Source: Flavobacterium bizetiae
GTDB taxonomy: Bacteria; Bacteroidota; Bacteroidia; Flavobacteriales; Flavobacteriaceae
Direction of reading: 5' to 3'
Assembly (NCBI RefSeq): GCF_902804475.1
Contig: NZ_CADCSU010000114.1
Coordinates: forward strand, 1 to 64,000
Length of the DNA: 64,000 nt
Shown here: positions 9,607-17,309 of the stretch, one piece after another
Position numbering within the stretch: position 1 is the stretch's first letter
How the letters are laid out: each line of letters begins with the position of its first letter
The notes under the pieces: generated by a model
What the model was told of the DNA's origin: nothing
What the model saw: only the letters and a program-made list of their open reading frames with translations
The model's database searches: none
Made by a program: the position numbers and the translations under genes

Positions 9607-9764
9607 CACTCATTTTCATAATAATATTTTCGTATAGTTTGTTCATTCCGAAAAATAAGGACATGAGCGAGCAATCCCCAAGGGCAGCTTCGCAAACAAG
9701 AGGAAATGGAATTTTACTTTATTTAAATAAAAAGTAAAAACCTTAAAAGAAGAAAGTAGATTAT

Positions 9765-9962
9765 TTAGTTTTTAATTCGTTTTGAATATAAATTCATTCC
9801 AAACACAATCGAAGAAAGTACAAACGGAACAAAAGCAGAAAGTTGCCAGAAAAGATCAGATCCGGTTTTAAGTCCGGTATTGGATATCTGGAATATTCCT
9901 AAAGCAATAAAAAAAAGACAAATGATAAATAAAGTAAATTGAATTTTATAGTTGATCTTCAT
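9765..9962 (-). CDS. Small two-helix membrane protein
   Basis: This 65-residue protein has two hydrophobic segments, about residues 8-27 (IQFTLFIICLFFIALGIFQ) and 39-58 (FWQLSAFVPFVLSSIVFGM), with a positively charged C-terminus (YSKRIKN). It has an ATG start and is followed on the same strand by no close gene. The zinc-ribbon gene lies 36 bp upstream in the transcription direction. I recognise no family; it is an inner-membrane protein of unknown role. Confidence 0.55.
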   Translation of the reverse strand: MKINYKIQFTLFIICLFFIALGIFQISNTGLKTGSDLFWQLSAFVPFVLSSIVFGMNLYSKRIKN

Positions 9963-9998
9963 AGCTTGATGATTTTTATAAAAATAAATAAAAAACAG

Positions 9999-10388
9999 CT
10001 ATTCTGCCCTATTCAAAACCAAAAATTTCTGCCACCATTTTGGTGCCGCTTCTTGTAGCGTTTCGGTATAATTGATAATTGTAGTGGCTCTTTTATTTCC
10101 GCATGCCGCGCAAAAAGAAGCTTTGGGAGTTCTGTAAGGTTTAGAACAATTCTCGCATGCAGAACCGTATAAATCGATACGATGATGCATAATTGCGTTA
10201 GGATTGTTCTCTTCAAATCCTGTCAAATCCTTATAATAATCAAGTAAATCCTTAAAGCGTTTCTTTCTTGTCATGCTGCATTTTCCGGTTTGAAAACCTT
10301 CACGATACAATTTAGAGGCTATTTTATATTCTTCCTCATCAAGCATAGGAACTTCCATTTTACAACGCCAACACCAAAGGTTTTTCAT
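9999..10388 (-). CDS. Zinc-ribbon-containing hypothetical protein
   Basis: This 129-residue protein carries three CxxC pairs: WCWRC at residues 6-9, CENC near 78-81 and CAAC near 93-96, consistent with structural zinc sites. The middle part is helical and charged (EEEYKIASKLYREGF). The overlapping frame on the same strand (10013-10216) lacks any such pattern and is not the gene. Function is unknown; zinc ribbons of this kind occur in small regulatory or scaffold proteins. It is followed by the 65-aa membrane protein, possibly in the same transcript. Confidence 0.7.
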   Translation of the reverse strand: MKNLWCWRCKMEVPMLDEEEYKIASKLYREGFQTGKCSMTRKKRFKDLLDYYKDLTGFEENNPNAIMHHRIDLYGSACENCSKPYRTPKASFCAACGNKRATTIINYTETLQEAAPKWWQKFLVLNRAE

Positions 10389-10582
10389 GGTTTGATTTTT
10401 TCAGGTTTAAAATGTATAAAGAATTACTTTTATGAATTTTAATAGAATGTTTCGCTAATTTATAATCGTTTACTGAGAATAATTTACGGTTTCTCACATT
10501 CTGCTAACAAAATTCGTTTTTTTAACATTTATAACACTACGTAGAAATACCTGATTTTGAAGTCGGGATGTAAATTTTAAAC

Positions 10583-10614
10583 AAAAAAAAGCGGATTAGT
10601 TTGTACTAACCCGC
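10583..10614 (-). terminator. Intrinsic terminator after the SMR exporter gene
   Basis: Read on the minus strand, the 10-bp stem GCGGGTTAGT/ACTAATCCGC (10591-10614, loop ACAA, one G-T pair) is followed by eight T. It ends transcription of the Crp/Fnr-SMR unit. The rest of the 10389-10641 gap shows no gene. Confidence 0.88.
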
Positions 10615-10641
10615 TTGTCTTGAATATCGAATACTATGTTT

Positions 10642-10968
10642 TTAGTGCGATACCGCTTTTAAGCCTATGATCGAACCAATAAGAGTTGTAATAAAAAAGA
10701 GGCGCCAGAAATTAGCAGGATCTTTAAAAATTAAAATTCCAATTAAAACCGTTCCAACCGCTCCAATACCTGTCCATACGGCATATGCGGTTCCTATTGG
10801 TAAAGCTTGTATTGCTTTCATTAAAAGTCCCATACTCACGATAAGGGATATTAAAAATCCGGTGTACCACATGTACATTTCGTTTCCGGTTGTTTCTTTT
10901 GCTTTTCCTAAACACAGTGTAAAGCCCACTTCAAATAAGCCGGCAATAATTAAAATAATCCAGTTCAT
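10642..10968 (-). CDS. SMR-family small multidrug / guanidinium exporter (SugE/Gdx-like)
   Basis: This 108-residue inner-membrane protein has four transmembrane helices and works as an antiparallel dimer driven by proton exchange. The essential Glu13 in helix 1 is present (WIILIIAGLFEVG), and the IGTAYAVWTGIGAVGT stretch in helix 3 is typical of the family. The helix-1 region with LCLGKAKETTG resembles the SugE/Gdx branch, which exports guanidinium, rather than the EmrE drug-export branch, but the split cannot be settled by eye. The gene follows a Crp/Fnr-type regulator by 66 bp on the same strand and ends at a strong terminator. Confidence 0.9.
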   Translation of the reverse strand: MNWIILIIAGLFEVGFTLCLGKAKETTGNEMYMWYTGFLISLIVSMGLLMKAIQALPIGTAYAVWTGIGAVGTVLIGILIFKDPANFWRLFFITTLIGSIIGLKAVSH

Positions 10969-11034
10969 ATCTTTTTTTTTGCAAAGGTTAAAAAAGGAAT
11001 TCGCCCGGAATTTTACATTTGTTAAAAAATGAAA

Positions 11035-11598
11035 CTATTTTATTTCAGCACGGATTCTGCTCAGACTCACCTGAGATATTCCTAAATAAGAAGCAATATG
11101 TCCCAATTGAACACGCTGAATTAAATGCGGATAATCCGTAAGAAGTTCTTTATAGCGTTCTGTAGCAGTACGAAATTGTCTTGAAATTAAGCGTTCTTCG
11201 GTTTTTACCAATTCTTTTTCGGCAAACTTTCGTCCCCAATTGGCAATATGTATATCTTCTTCAAAGAGTTTTTGCAGTTTTTCAGCTTTTAATTCATATA
11301 AATCACAATCTTCGAGAAGTTCAATATCTTCATAACCTTTCTGATGTGCCACATAACTCTTCATCGATAAAACCGTATCTCCTTCTTTTCCAAACCAAAA
11401 AGTAACCTCGTTATCGTCGCGATTGGCGTACGCTCTTGCAATTCCTTTTCGGATAAAATAAATTGTAGTTTCAATTTTATCAGCCCGCAATAAAATATGG
11501 CCTTTAGAGAAACGGACTTCTTTCGCACAATTTTGAAGTTTTAGTTTTGAAAGTTCCGGAAGGGGATATATCAGGTCAAGAATTTGATCTATTTCCAT
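11035..11598 (-). CDS. Crp/Fnr-family transcriptional regulator
   Basis: This 187-residue regulator has an N-terminal cyclic-nucleotide-binding-like beta-roll (about 20-115; FSKGHILLRADKIETTIYFI and FIRKGIARAY) and a C-terminal winged helix (about 145-187) whose recognition helix is LGISQVSLSRIRAEI. No Fnr-type Cys cluster is visible, so it is not an oxygen-sensing FNR. The protein resembles the many short Bacteroidota Crp-like proteins beside transporter genes. It sits 66 bp upstream of the SMR exporter and probably controls or accompanies it. Confidence 0.88.
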   Translation of the reverse strand: MEIDQILDLIYPLPELSKLKLQNCAKEVRFSKGHILLRADKIETTIYFIRKGIARAYANRDDNEVTFWFGKEGDTVLSMKSYVAHQKGYEDIELLEDCDLYELKAEKLQKLFEEDIHIANWGRKFAEKELVKTEERLISRQFRTATERYKELLTDYPHLIQRVQLGHIASYLGISQVSLSRIRAEIK

Positions 11599-11935
11599 GT
11601 TATGTTTTTATTTTAAAATGTTTTAATCAAGCCACAGATTTACTTCGTTTGTTCTAATTTCATTCTCGATTCAAGAAAGTGTTTTGCGACTTTGACAAAG
11701 AGTTACTAACTTAAAAAGAATCTACTTAAAAAACTTTATGACTCTGTGTCTTTGCAAAATTAAATTATAAAGGTTTCTCTCAACAGCGAGAAATTTGCAC
11801 ATAGAGACGCGGAGTCGCAAAGTTTCTCACTAACAGTTTAAGTTATAAAAATAGAACTTAAAAAAGAGTTAGATAGAATTAAAGGCTTATAAAGAAAACT
11901 GCTAGATCTGCGTGAAAAATATCTAACACTTAGAT
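11599..11935. repeat. Gene-free interval with imperfect inverted repeat
   Basis: This 337-bp interval has no credible gene. It contains GACTCTGTGTCTTTGCAAAATT (about 11741-11762) and, about 40 bp on, a roughly complementary copy (AATTTGCACATAGAGACGCGGAGTC, about 11790-11813). A segment with TTTGCGACTTTGAC is nearby. This vocabulary of CTTTGCGACT and CTTTG words is a recurring intergenic filler of Flavobacterium genomes. Promoters for neither flanking gene were clear. Confidence 0.5.
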
Positions 11936-13441
11936 TTATAAAATAGCATCAAGAGACTGTCGTAAAATAGTAACTGCATTTTCCATTTCAGATGAATCAA
12001 AATGTCCAAAGCCCAAACGCGTTGCCGTAAGGTTTTTGGTTTGATATAAAACTGTTTTAGGCAAAAATAATCCATTTATGGCACATTGTTTCTGCAATTT
12101 TATCAAATTAAAATCATCCAGCCATTCTACCCAAATCGCCAAACCCCGAAGCGGAACCTGGAATTTTATTTTTCCGTTTAGTTTTTCTTTCAGCAATACA
12201 ACAAAATAATCCCGGCGTTCTTTATAGATTTTTTTGTTCTTTTTCGAAAGGCGATGTACTTCGCCTTCCTTGATCCAATCGGTTAAAACCTGTTCTTTGA
12301 TTACATCGATTCCCGGTTCGAGAATATTTTGATGTTTTTCAAGTTCTTTTATAAAATCTGCCGGAGCAGCAATAAATCCGTAACCAAAACCTGCCGGCAA
12401 AGATCTCCCAAAAGACCCAATATAAACCACTCTTTCGTTTGAATCTAAAGCGGCGAGGGGCAAAACGGGATTATTATCATAATGAAAATCAAAATCATAA
12501 TCGTCTTCTATAATTACAAATCCGTAACGATTGGCCAGTTCCAAGACCTCCATTCGTTTTTTTGCACTTAAGGAAGTGGTTGTTGGATAATGATAATTTG
12601 AGGTTAAATACAAAATCCTGATTTGATGTTCGTCGCAAATTTGTTTCAGCTGTTCTGTAATTATGCCGTCTTTGTCAACCGGAATCGTGATAACTTGTGC
12701 GCCACTATCAGACAATGTCATATTAGAAATATAATATCCGGGAGAAGCCACCACAACTTTGTCACCCGGAGAAATAAGCAGTTTAGTAACCAGATACAAA
12801 CTAATTTCGTGACTGTTTGTAGTAAGTAAATTAGAGGTCGAAATACGAATGCCTCTCGTTAAGTTTAAAAAATTAGAAAATTGGGTTTTAAAATTCAAAT
12901 GCGATTGCGCCTGAACTTGTTCCCAGGTTTTAGTCGTTTTTTGGTTTTTTAATTTAGAAACATACAATCTCGCCAGAACATCACTTTGTACCAATCGCAA
13001 ATCAGGCAAACCATCATTAAACTGATACGGCAAATCGCTTGTTTCTTTTGGATTTTCAAGAATCGTAGAACGTTTAAAAGTAAAACCTTCGTTTGTTTTC
13101 CGCATATTGTTGCTTTCATCAGAAGAAAAATCGGCTTTATTTTTTTGTTGTTTTTCAGATAAAATAAACGTTCCCTTATTGGGCAGAATTTCTATCCAGC
13201 CTTGTAACTCTAAATCCTGAAAAGCTTTGATTAATGTATTGCGATTAACTTCTAACACCTTGCATAATATGCGGGTTCCCGGAAGTTTTGTACCCTCAGG
13301 AAGTAAGCCTATTTGTATTGCTTTGATAAACTCAAAAACAATTTGCAGATACAAAGCGGTAGTTTCTTCAGGCTTTAGCTGAATGAAACTTTTAAAAGGA
13401 ATTTGAACCGGACTATCCATTTTTGTAAAACTGGTATACAT
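11936..13441 (-). CDS. MocR/PdxR-type regulator (GntR HTH plus aminotransferase-like domain) lacking the PLP lysine
   Basis: This 501-residue fusion has a GntR-like winged helix (about 26-95, with GTKLPGTRILCKVLEVNRNT) and a class-I aminotransferase-like domain (about 140-501). In active MocR proteins the cofactor lysine sits in a GSFSK-type motif; here the motif reads GSFGRS with Arg346 (codon AGA on the minus strand, near 12406). The phosphate-binding RLGY-type element is also altered (GFGYGF), although EDDYDFDF is kept. The domain may no longer form a PLP Schiff base. The ATG at 13441 is used, though an ATG at 13420 (MDSPVQIP) is a plausible alternative. It is divergent from a TonB receptor and a shared inverted repeat lies between them, so it probably regulates that gene and itself. 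Confidence 0.9.
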   Translation of the reverse strand: MYTSFTKMDSPVQIPFKSFIQLKPEETTALYLQIVFEFIKAIQIGLLPEGTKLPGTRILCKVLEVNRNTLIKAFQDLELQGWIEILPNKGTFILSEKQQKNKADFSSDESNNMRKTNEGFTFKRSTILENPKETSDLPYQFNDGLPDLRLVQSDVLARLYVSKLKNQKTTKTWEQVQAQSHLNFKTQFSNFLNLTRGIRISTSNLLTTNSHEISLYLVTKLLISPGDKVVVASPGYYISNMTLSDSGAQVITIPVDKDGIITEQLKQICDEHQIRILYLTSNYHYPTTTSLSAKKRMEVLELANRYGFVIIEDDYDFDFHYDNNPVLPLAALDSNERVVYIGSFGRSLPAGFGYGFIAAPADFIKELEKHQNILEPGIDVIKEQVLTDWIKEGEVHRLSKKNKKIYKERRDYFVVLLKEKLNGKIKFQVPLRGLAIWVEWLDDFNLIKLQKQCAINGLFLPKTVLYQTKNLTATRLGFGHFDSSEMENAVTILRQSLDAIL

Positions 13442-13442
13442 T

Positions 13443-13468
13443 AGTAGTACGGCAAGATACTACTTTTG
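13443..13468. promoter_or_regulatory. Inverted-repeat operator overlapping the TonB-receptor promoter
   Basis: AGTAGTA-N8-TACTACT (arms 13443-13449 and 13458-13464) is a perfect 7-bp inverted repeat in the 43-bp gap between the divergent MocR and receptor genes. Its right arm overlaps TACTTTTG (13461-13468), a match to the Bacteroidota -7 box TAnnTTTG for the receptor. It is therefore a likely repressor site, with the MocR protein the obvious candidate. The same site lies just upstream of the MocR ATG, which suggests autoregulation. Confidence 0.6.
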
Positions 13469-13484
13469 CAAAAAATTAAAACAA

Positions 13485-15347
13485 ATGACAAAACTTTATT
13501 TTGCTGCACTGACTCTATTAAGTGTTAGTTTACAAGCTCAGGTGCAAAAAGATACCATTAATATTGATGAAGTAATTATTCATGAAAATAGGTTTAGTAC
13601 ACCAATATCTAAGAAAAACAGAAACGTTTATGTAATAGATCAGGCCACAATTGCAAAATTGCCGGGACGATCTGTTCAGGAAATTTTACAATATGCAAAT
13701 GGTGTTGATTTAAGACAAAGAGGCCCTTTTGGAAGTCAGGCTGATGTAAGTGTTGATGGTGGAAGTTTCGAACAAACGGTCGTTCTCTTAAACGGAACTA
13801 AAATAATCGATTCTCAAACCGCGCACAATATGCTAAACCTGCCTATTCCGGTTGAGGTAATCGAAAGAATCGAAATCATTCGCGGACCAGCGGCGCTTAC
13901 TTATGGTGTAAATAGTTTAACGGGAGCTATTAATATTATTACCAAAAAACCAACGCAATCCGGATTTTTAGTCAATTCTTATGCAGGTTCGAATTTTGAA
14001 AAAGATACGCAAAATACGGGCGATACTTTTTACGGAACCGGAATTCAGGTGGGTGGAGTTTTAAGCAAAGAAAAACAACAACATTCACTTTTTGCATCTC
14101 ACGATAAAAGTAACGGATACCGCTACAATACGGCTTTCGAAAATAATAAAATATTTTATCAGGGTAATTATCAGTTGAACAATGCCAACGAAATTTTAAC
14201 TTCTTTCGGGTATATCAACAACGGTTTTGGTGCAAACGGTTTTTACGCCGCTCCGGGTGATAAAAATTCTAGCGAAGTCGTACAAACAACTTTTGCCTCT
14301 ATACAATCGAAACATCAATTGTCTGAAAAATGGACTTTGATGCCCAGAGTAAGTTACAGATACAATTATGATGATTACCGTTATTACGGAATTGCAAATC
14401 TTAAAGCAGGCAGAAGTCAGCATTATAGTAATTCAGTAGCGGCAGAAGTGAACACGACCTATAAAATGGAAACGGGAGAATTAGGTTTTGGTGCCGAAGT
14501 ACGAAGCGAAGATATCAGTTCGTCTAATATTGGTGATCATAATCGCGATAATTTTGGGATTTATTTGCAATACAGAACAACTTTTATCGAAAAACTGGAT
14601 GTGAATTTTGGAACTTACCTAAATTACAATTCAGATTATAAATGGCAGGCATATCCGGGATTAGATGCTAGTTATGCGATTACAGATGCTTTTAAAATCA
14701 TTGGAAATATTGGTACAAGTCAGCGTATTCCTTCGTTTACAGATTTATATCTCAACCAGCGTCCGGGAAATATAGGAAATCCTAATTTAGAAACCGAAAA
14801 TGCTTTTCAGAGTGAAATCGGATTTAAATACATCAAAAGAGATTTTAGTTTTAATGCCAATTATTTCTTCAGAAAGATCAGCAATTTTATAGACTGGACC
14901 AGAAACGTAACTACTGAGCCTTGGCAAAGTAACAATTACGGAAACCTGAATACTAACGGTTTTAATTTACGTACGAACTACAGAGTGAATTTTTCTAACG
15001 AATCTAAGTTGAATATTAATCTTGCATATTCTTATCTGGATTTTAAATTTCAGGATGTAATTTCAACTGTTTATGCTAAATATTTAGTTTCATCTTTAGA
15101 GCATCAGGTAACCAACACCATAGATTTTCAACATAAAAATTTCACCGCTTTATTCGCGACTCGTTTCAGTCAAAGAGTAACCGGACCATCATATTGGGTA
15201 AATGATTTTAGAGTAAGTCAATCGATCAAAAAAGTAACCGTATATGTTGATGCGCAAAATATTTTCAACACTACTTATTATGAGGTAGGAGCGGTACCGC
15301 TTCCTTCTAGATGGTTTAGTCTGGGAGTAAAATTTGTGACTTTCTAA
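13485..15347 (+). CDS. TonB-dependent outer membrane receptor (BtuB/siderophore-receptor size)
   Basis: This 620-residue receptor has a signal peptide (about 1-18, SVSLQAQ) and no CarboxypepD_reg extension. The plug runs from about residue 38 to 158 with the motifs SKKNRNVYVIDQ, DVSVDGGSFEQTVVLLNGT and IIRGPAALTYGVNSLTGAIN. The barrel ends SLGVKFVTF with terminal Phe. Its size and lack of extension fit receptors for small metal chelates or cobalamin. The nearby siderophore-interacting protein gene favours an iron chelate, but a MocR neighbour could point to another ligand. It is divergent from the MocR gene and is closed by its own terminator. Confidence 0.92.
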   Translation: MTKLYFAALTLLSVSLQAQVQKDTINIDEVIIHENRFSTPISKKNRNVYVIDQATIAKLPGRSVQEILQYANGVDLRQRGPFGSQADVSVDGGSFEQTVVLLNGTKIIDSQTAHNMLNLPIPVEVIERIEIIRGPAALTYGVNSLTGAINIITKKPTQSGFLVNSYAGSNFEKDTQNTGDTFYGTGIQVGGVLSKEKQQHSLFASHDKSNGYRYNTAFENNKIFYQGNYQLNNANEILTSFGYINNGFGANGFYAAPGDKNSSEVVQTTFASIQSKHQLSEKWTLMPRVSYRYNYDDYRYYGIANLKAGRSQHYSNSVAAEVNTTYKMETGELGFGAEVRSEDISSSNIGDHNRDNFGIYLQYRTTFIEKLDVNFGTYLNYNSDYKWQAYPGLDASYAITDAFKIIGNIGTSQRIPSFTDLYLNQRPGNIGNPNLETENAFQSEIGFKYIKRDFSFNANYFFRKISNFIDWTRNVTTEPWQSNNYGNLNTNGFNLRTNYRVNFSNESKLNINLAYSYLDFKFQDVISTVYAKYLVSSLEHQVTNTIDFQHKNFTALFATRFSQRVTGPSYWVNDFRVSQSIKKVTVYVDAQNIFNTTYYEVGAVPLPSRWFSLGVKFVTF

Positions 15348-15375
15348 GTATTTCCTTTTTAGTTTTATTATAATG

Positions 15376-15415
15376 AAAAAGCCCTTTTGTCTGTTTGAGA
15401 TAAAAGGGTTTTTGT
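15376..15415. terminator. Terminator after the TonB receptor
   Basis: A stem built from AAGCCCTTTT and AAAAGGGTTT (arms about 15379-15388 and 15402-15411) is followed by a T-run. It separates the receptor gene from the AraC-SIP pair. Confidence 0.85.
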
Positions 15416-15433
15416 ATTTAAAAAGGATTGCCC

Positions 15434-15472
15434 GATATTGATAATCATTTTAGGATTAATTTTCTAAGTTTG
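15434..15472 (+). promoter_or_regulatory. Fur-box-like site and promoter of the AraC-SIP unit
   Basis: GATATTGATAATCATTTTA at 15434-15452 matches the classical Fur box GATAATGATAATCATTATC at 16 of 19 positions. A -7 box TAAGTTTG follows at 15465-15472, 43 bp before the TTG start of the AraC gene. Iron-repressed control of a siderophore module would be expected. The consensus is derived from Proteobacteria, so its validity here is inference. Confidence 0.6.
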
Positions 15473-15515
15473 TACAACCTCATCGTTTACTATTTATAAC
15501 TCCAAAAAAAGCAAT

Positions 15516-16364
15516 TTGAAAATTCCTATTTACAATCAGAGATCAGAAGCCGTAGGAGGAATTTATATTGCTGAATTGACTGCATTAGGAAAAGATGCGG
15601 CGACGATGAATAGATTAGGAACGCATCGCGATGATTTTTATATTTTTTTGATACTCACAAAAGGAAAAGCAATCATGGAGTGCGACATGATCGATGTAAA
15701 AACCAGCGCGCAAAGTATTGTCATAATTAAGCCTTTTCAAATTCATGCGCCAAAATTTGTTTCGCCGGATGCCGCCGGATATTATATTGGTGTCGCTCCG
15801 TTTTTGATTCCGAATAATTGTGCTGCGGTATTTCAAAACTTAAAAATTACAGATCAGGCTCATAAAATCGATAAAATACAAAAGAAAGATCTCCTTGAAA
15901 CAGTAGGTTTATTGCATCGTGCTTTTGAAACTATTACAGTAAATAAAACCGCGATTGTAAACGGTTTCTTTACAGCTCTTATTTATCGTTTCGTGAATTT
16001 ATATTCAGAATCTAATCATTCGTTATCAGAACATAAAAATCAATCTACTCAGATTTATTCTAATTTTAAGCAATTGATTTCGAACACCACTTTTTTAGAA
16101 AGTCCTTCCTTTTTTGCTCAAAAACTAAACATTACAACTTCGCATTTAAATTATTGTGTGAATGCTTCTACGGGTAAATCAGTTACTTATTGGTTGCAAA
16201 ATGCCATGATTTTAGAAGCGCAACGATTTTTGTATTATACTGAATATGATGCTAAAGAAATTGCCTTTATGTTAGGTTTTGAAGATCATACTTACTTTTC
16301 GAGATTATTCAAAAAAGTAACCGGAGAAACTCCTTTAGCCTTTCGAATGAAATTCCGCGAATAG
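15516..16364 (+). CDS. AraC-family regulator, probably of siderophore/iron use
   Basis: This 282-residue protein begins at TTG (15516); the next in-frame ATG is about 30 codons inside and would remove part of the sensor, so TTG is kept. The cupin-like N-terminal domain covers about 20-150. The C-terminal double HTH (about 185-282) has the signature ESPSFFAQKLNITTSHLN, then AKEIAFMLGFEDHTYFSRLF and ETPLAFRMKF. It lies behind a Fur-like box and 79 bp before the siderophore-interacting flavoprotein. The pair resembles iron-responsive AraC regulators encoded beside siderophore genes. Confidence 0.88.
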   Translation: MKIPIYNQRSEAVGGIYIAELTALGKDAATMNRLGTHRDDFYIFLILTKGKAIMECDMIDVKTSAQSIVIIKPFQIHAPKFVSPDAAGYYIGVAPFLIPNNCAAVFQNLKITDQAHKIDKIQKKDLLETVGLLHRAFETITVNKTAIVNGFFTALIYRFVNLYSESNHSLSEHKNQSTQIYSNFKQLISNTTFLESPSFFAQKLNITTSHLNYCVNASTGKSVTYWLQNAMILEAQRFLYYTEYDAKEIAFMLGFEDHTYFSRLFKKVTGETPLAFRMKFRE

Positions 16365-16443
16365 TCCAATCATCCCACTTGGTTATGCAATCTGTGTTTC
16401 TGGTTTTAATCTCAATTTTGCATTGAAATTAAAACAGACCACT

Positions 16444-17169
16444 ATGAATTCGATGCCTAAAATTATTGGAGATTTTATGGAACTCGCTTTTAGCAGCAAG
16501 ATTTGCAAAGTAAAAGTTACCGATACTATAATGCTTAGTGAAAATATCAAAATGATCCAATTCAAAGGTCATTTTCCGCACATTAATTTTAAAATTGGTC
16601 AGGCTATAATTATCAGGATTGATGATACTAATTATCGCAATTATACCCCAAGTAAATGGAATAGCGAAGAAGGAACCTTTGAAGTGATTTTTCATGTTCA
16701 TAAAAAAGGTCCCGGAAGTCGTTTTGTCGAAAACCTAAAACCAAATGATCAAATTACGGTAGGTTTGCCGCGAGGTTTTGAATTTTTTAAAACCGAAGAA
16801 AAATACCAGTTTTTTTATGGAGATGAAACCTGTATAAGCGTTTTTAAAAGTTTTAAGGATGAAATTAATGCGAATGAAAACAACTATTTGGGCATTTTAG
16901 AATTAGATCCAGCTTCTGCAGAAGTACCAAAAGATTTAGGAATTGCGGTTGATATTATACCCAAATCGGCTAATAGTGCTGAACGTGCGGTAAATATTCT
17001 AAATAATTTCGACGATACCATTTGGGATTTATGGCAACACGCACATTTTTATTTAATGGGAAATGCAAAGTCTATTCAAACCTTTAGAAAAGCCTTAAAA
17101 GCAAAAGGTATTTCGAATAAAAAAATCTATACGCAAGCGTATTGGGCAGAAGGGAAAATTGGACTTTGA
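16444..17169 (+). CDS. Siderophore-interacting flavoprotein (SIP/ViuB-type ferric-siderophore reductase)
   Basis: The longest frame begins with TTG at 16423; the ATG at 16444 (MNSMPKIIGDF) is preferred and gives 241 residues, the usual SIP length. The FAD-binding domain holds RNYTP and KKGPGSRFVENL, and the C-terminal NAD(P)H-binding-like domain holds FYGDETCISVFKSF and HFYLMGNAKSIQTFRKALK. SIP proteins reduce Fe(III)-siderophores in the cytoplasm to release iron. No siderophore biosynthesis gene is present here, so the cell probably uses imported siderophores. It forms a unit with the AraC gene. Confidence 0.9.
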   Translation: MNSMPKIIGDFMELAFSSKICKVKVTDTIMLSENIKMIQFKGHFPHINFKIGQAIIIRIDDTNYRNYTPSKWNSEEGTFEVIFHVHKKGPGSRFVENLKPNDQITVGLPRGFEFFKTEEKYQFFYGDETCISVFKSFKDEINANENNYLGILELDPASAEVPKDLGIAVDIIPKSANSAERAVNILNNFDDTIWDLWQHAHFYLMGNAKSIQTFRKALKAKGISNKKIYTQAYWAEGKIGL

Positions 17170-17309
17170 TCTTTTATTATTAATTAGTTGAGATTGCTTT
17201 ATTGAAATTTGATACAATTTAGAACAACCAATTTCAGCCCTTTTGTATCTTAAAAGAGTAGTTTTGAGGCGAAACAAATTTAGTTTTTTAACCACTAAAA
17301 AGACTCAAA

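Noticed and set aside
9408-9695. 95-aa minus-strand frame
   Set aside because: It translates the palindromic repeat (reading SPDR and VPIAIGS from the hairpin arms) and has no start context or conserved pattern.
10013-10216. 67-aa minus-strand frame
   Set aside because: It overlaps the zinc-ribbon gene in another frame and has no motif of its own.
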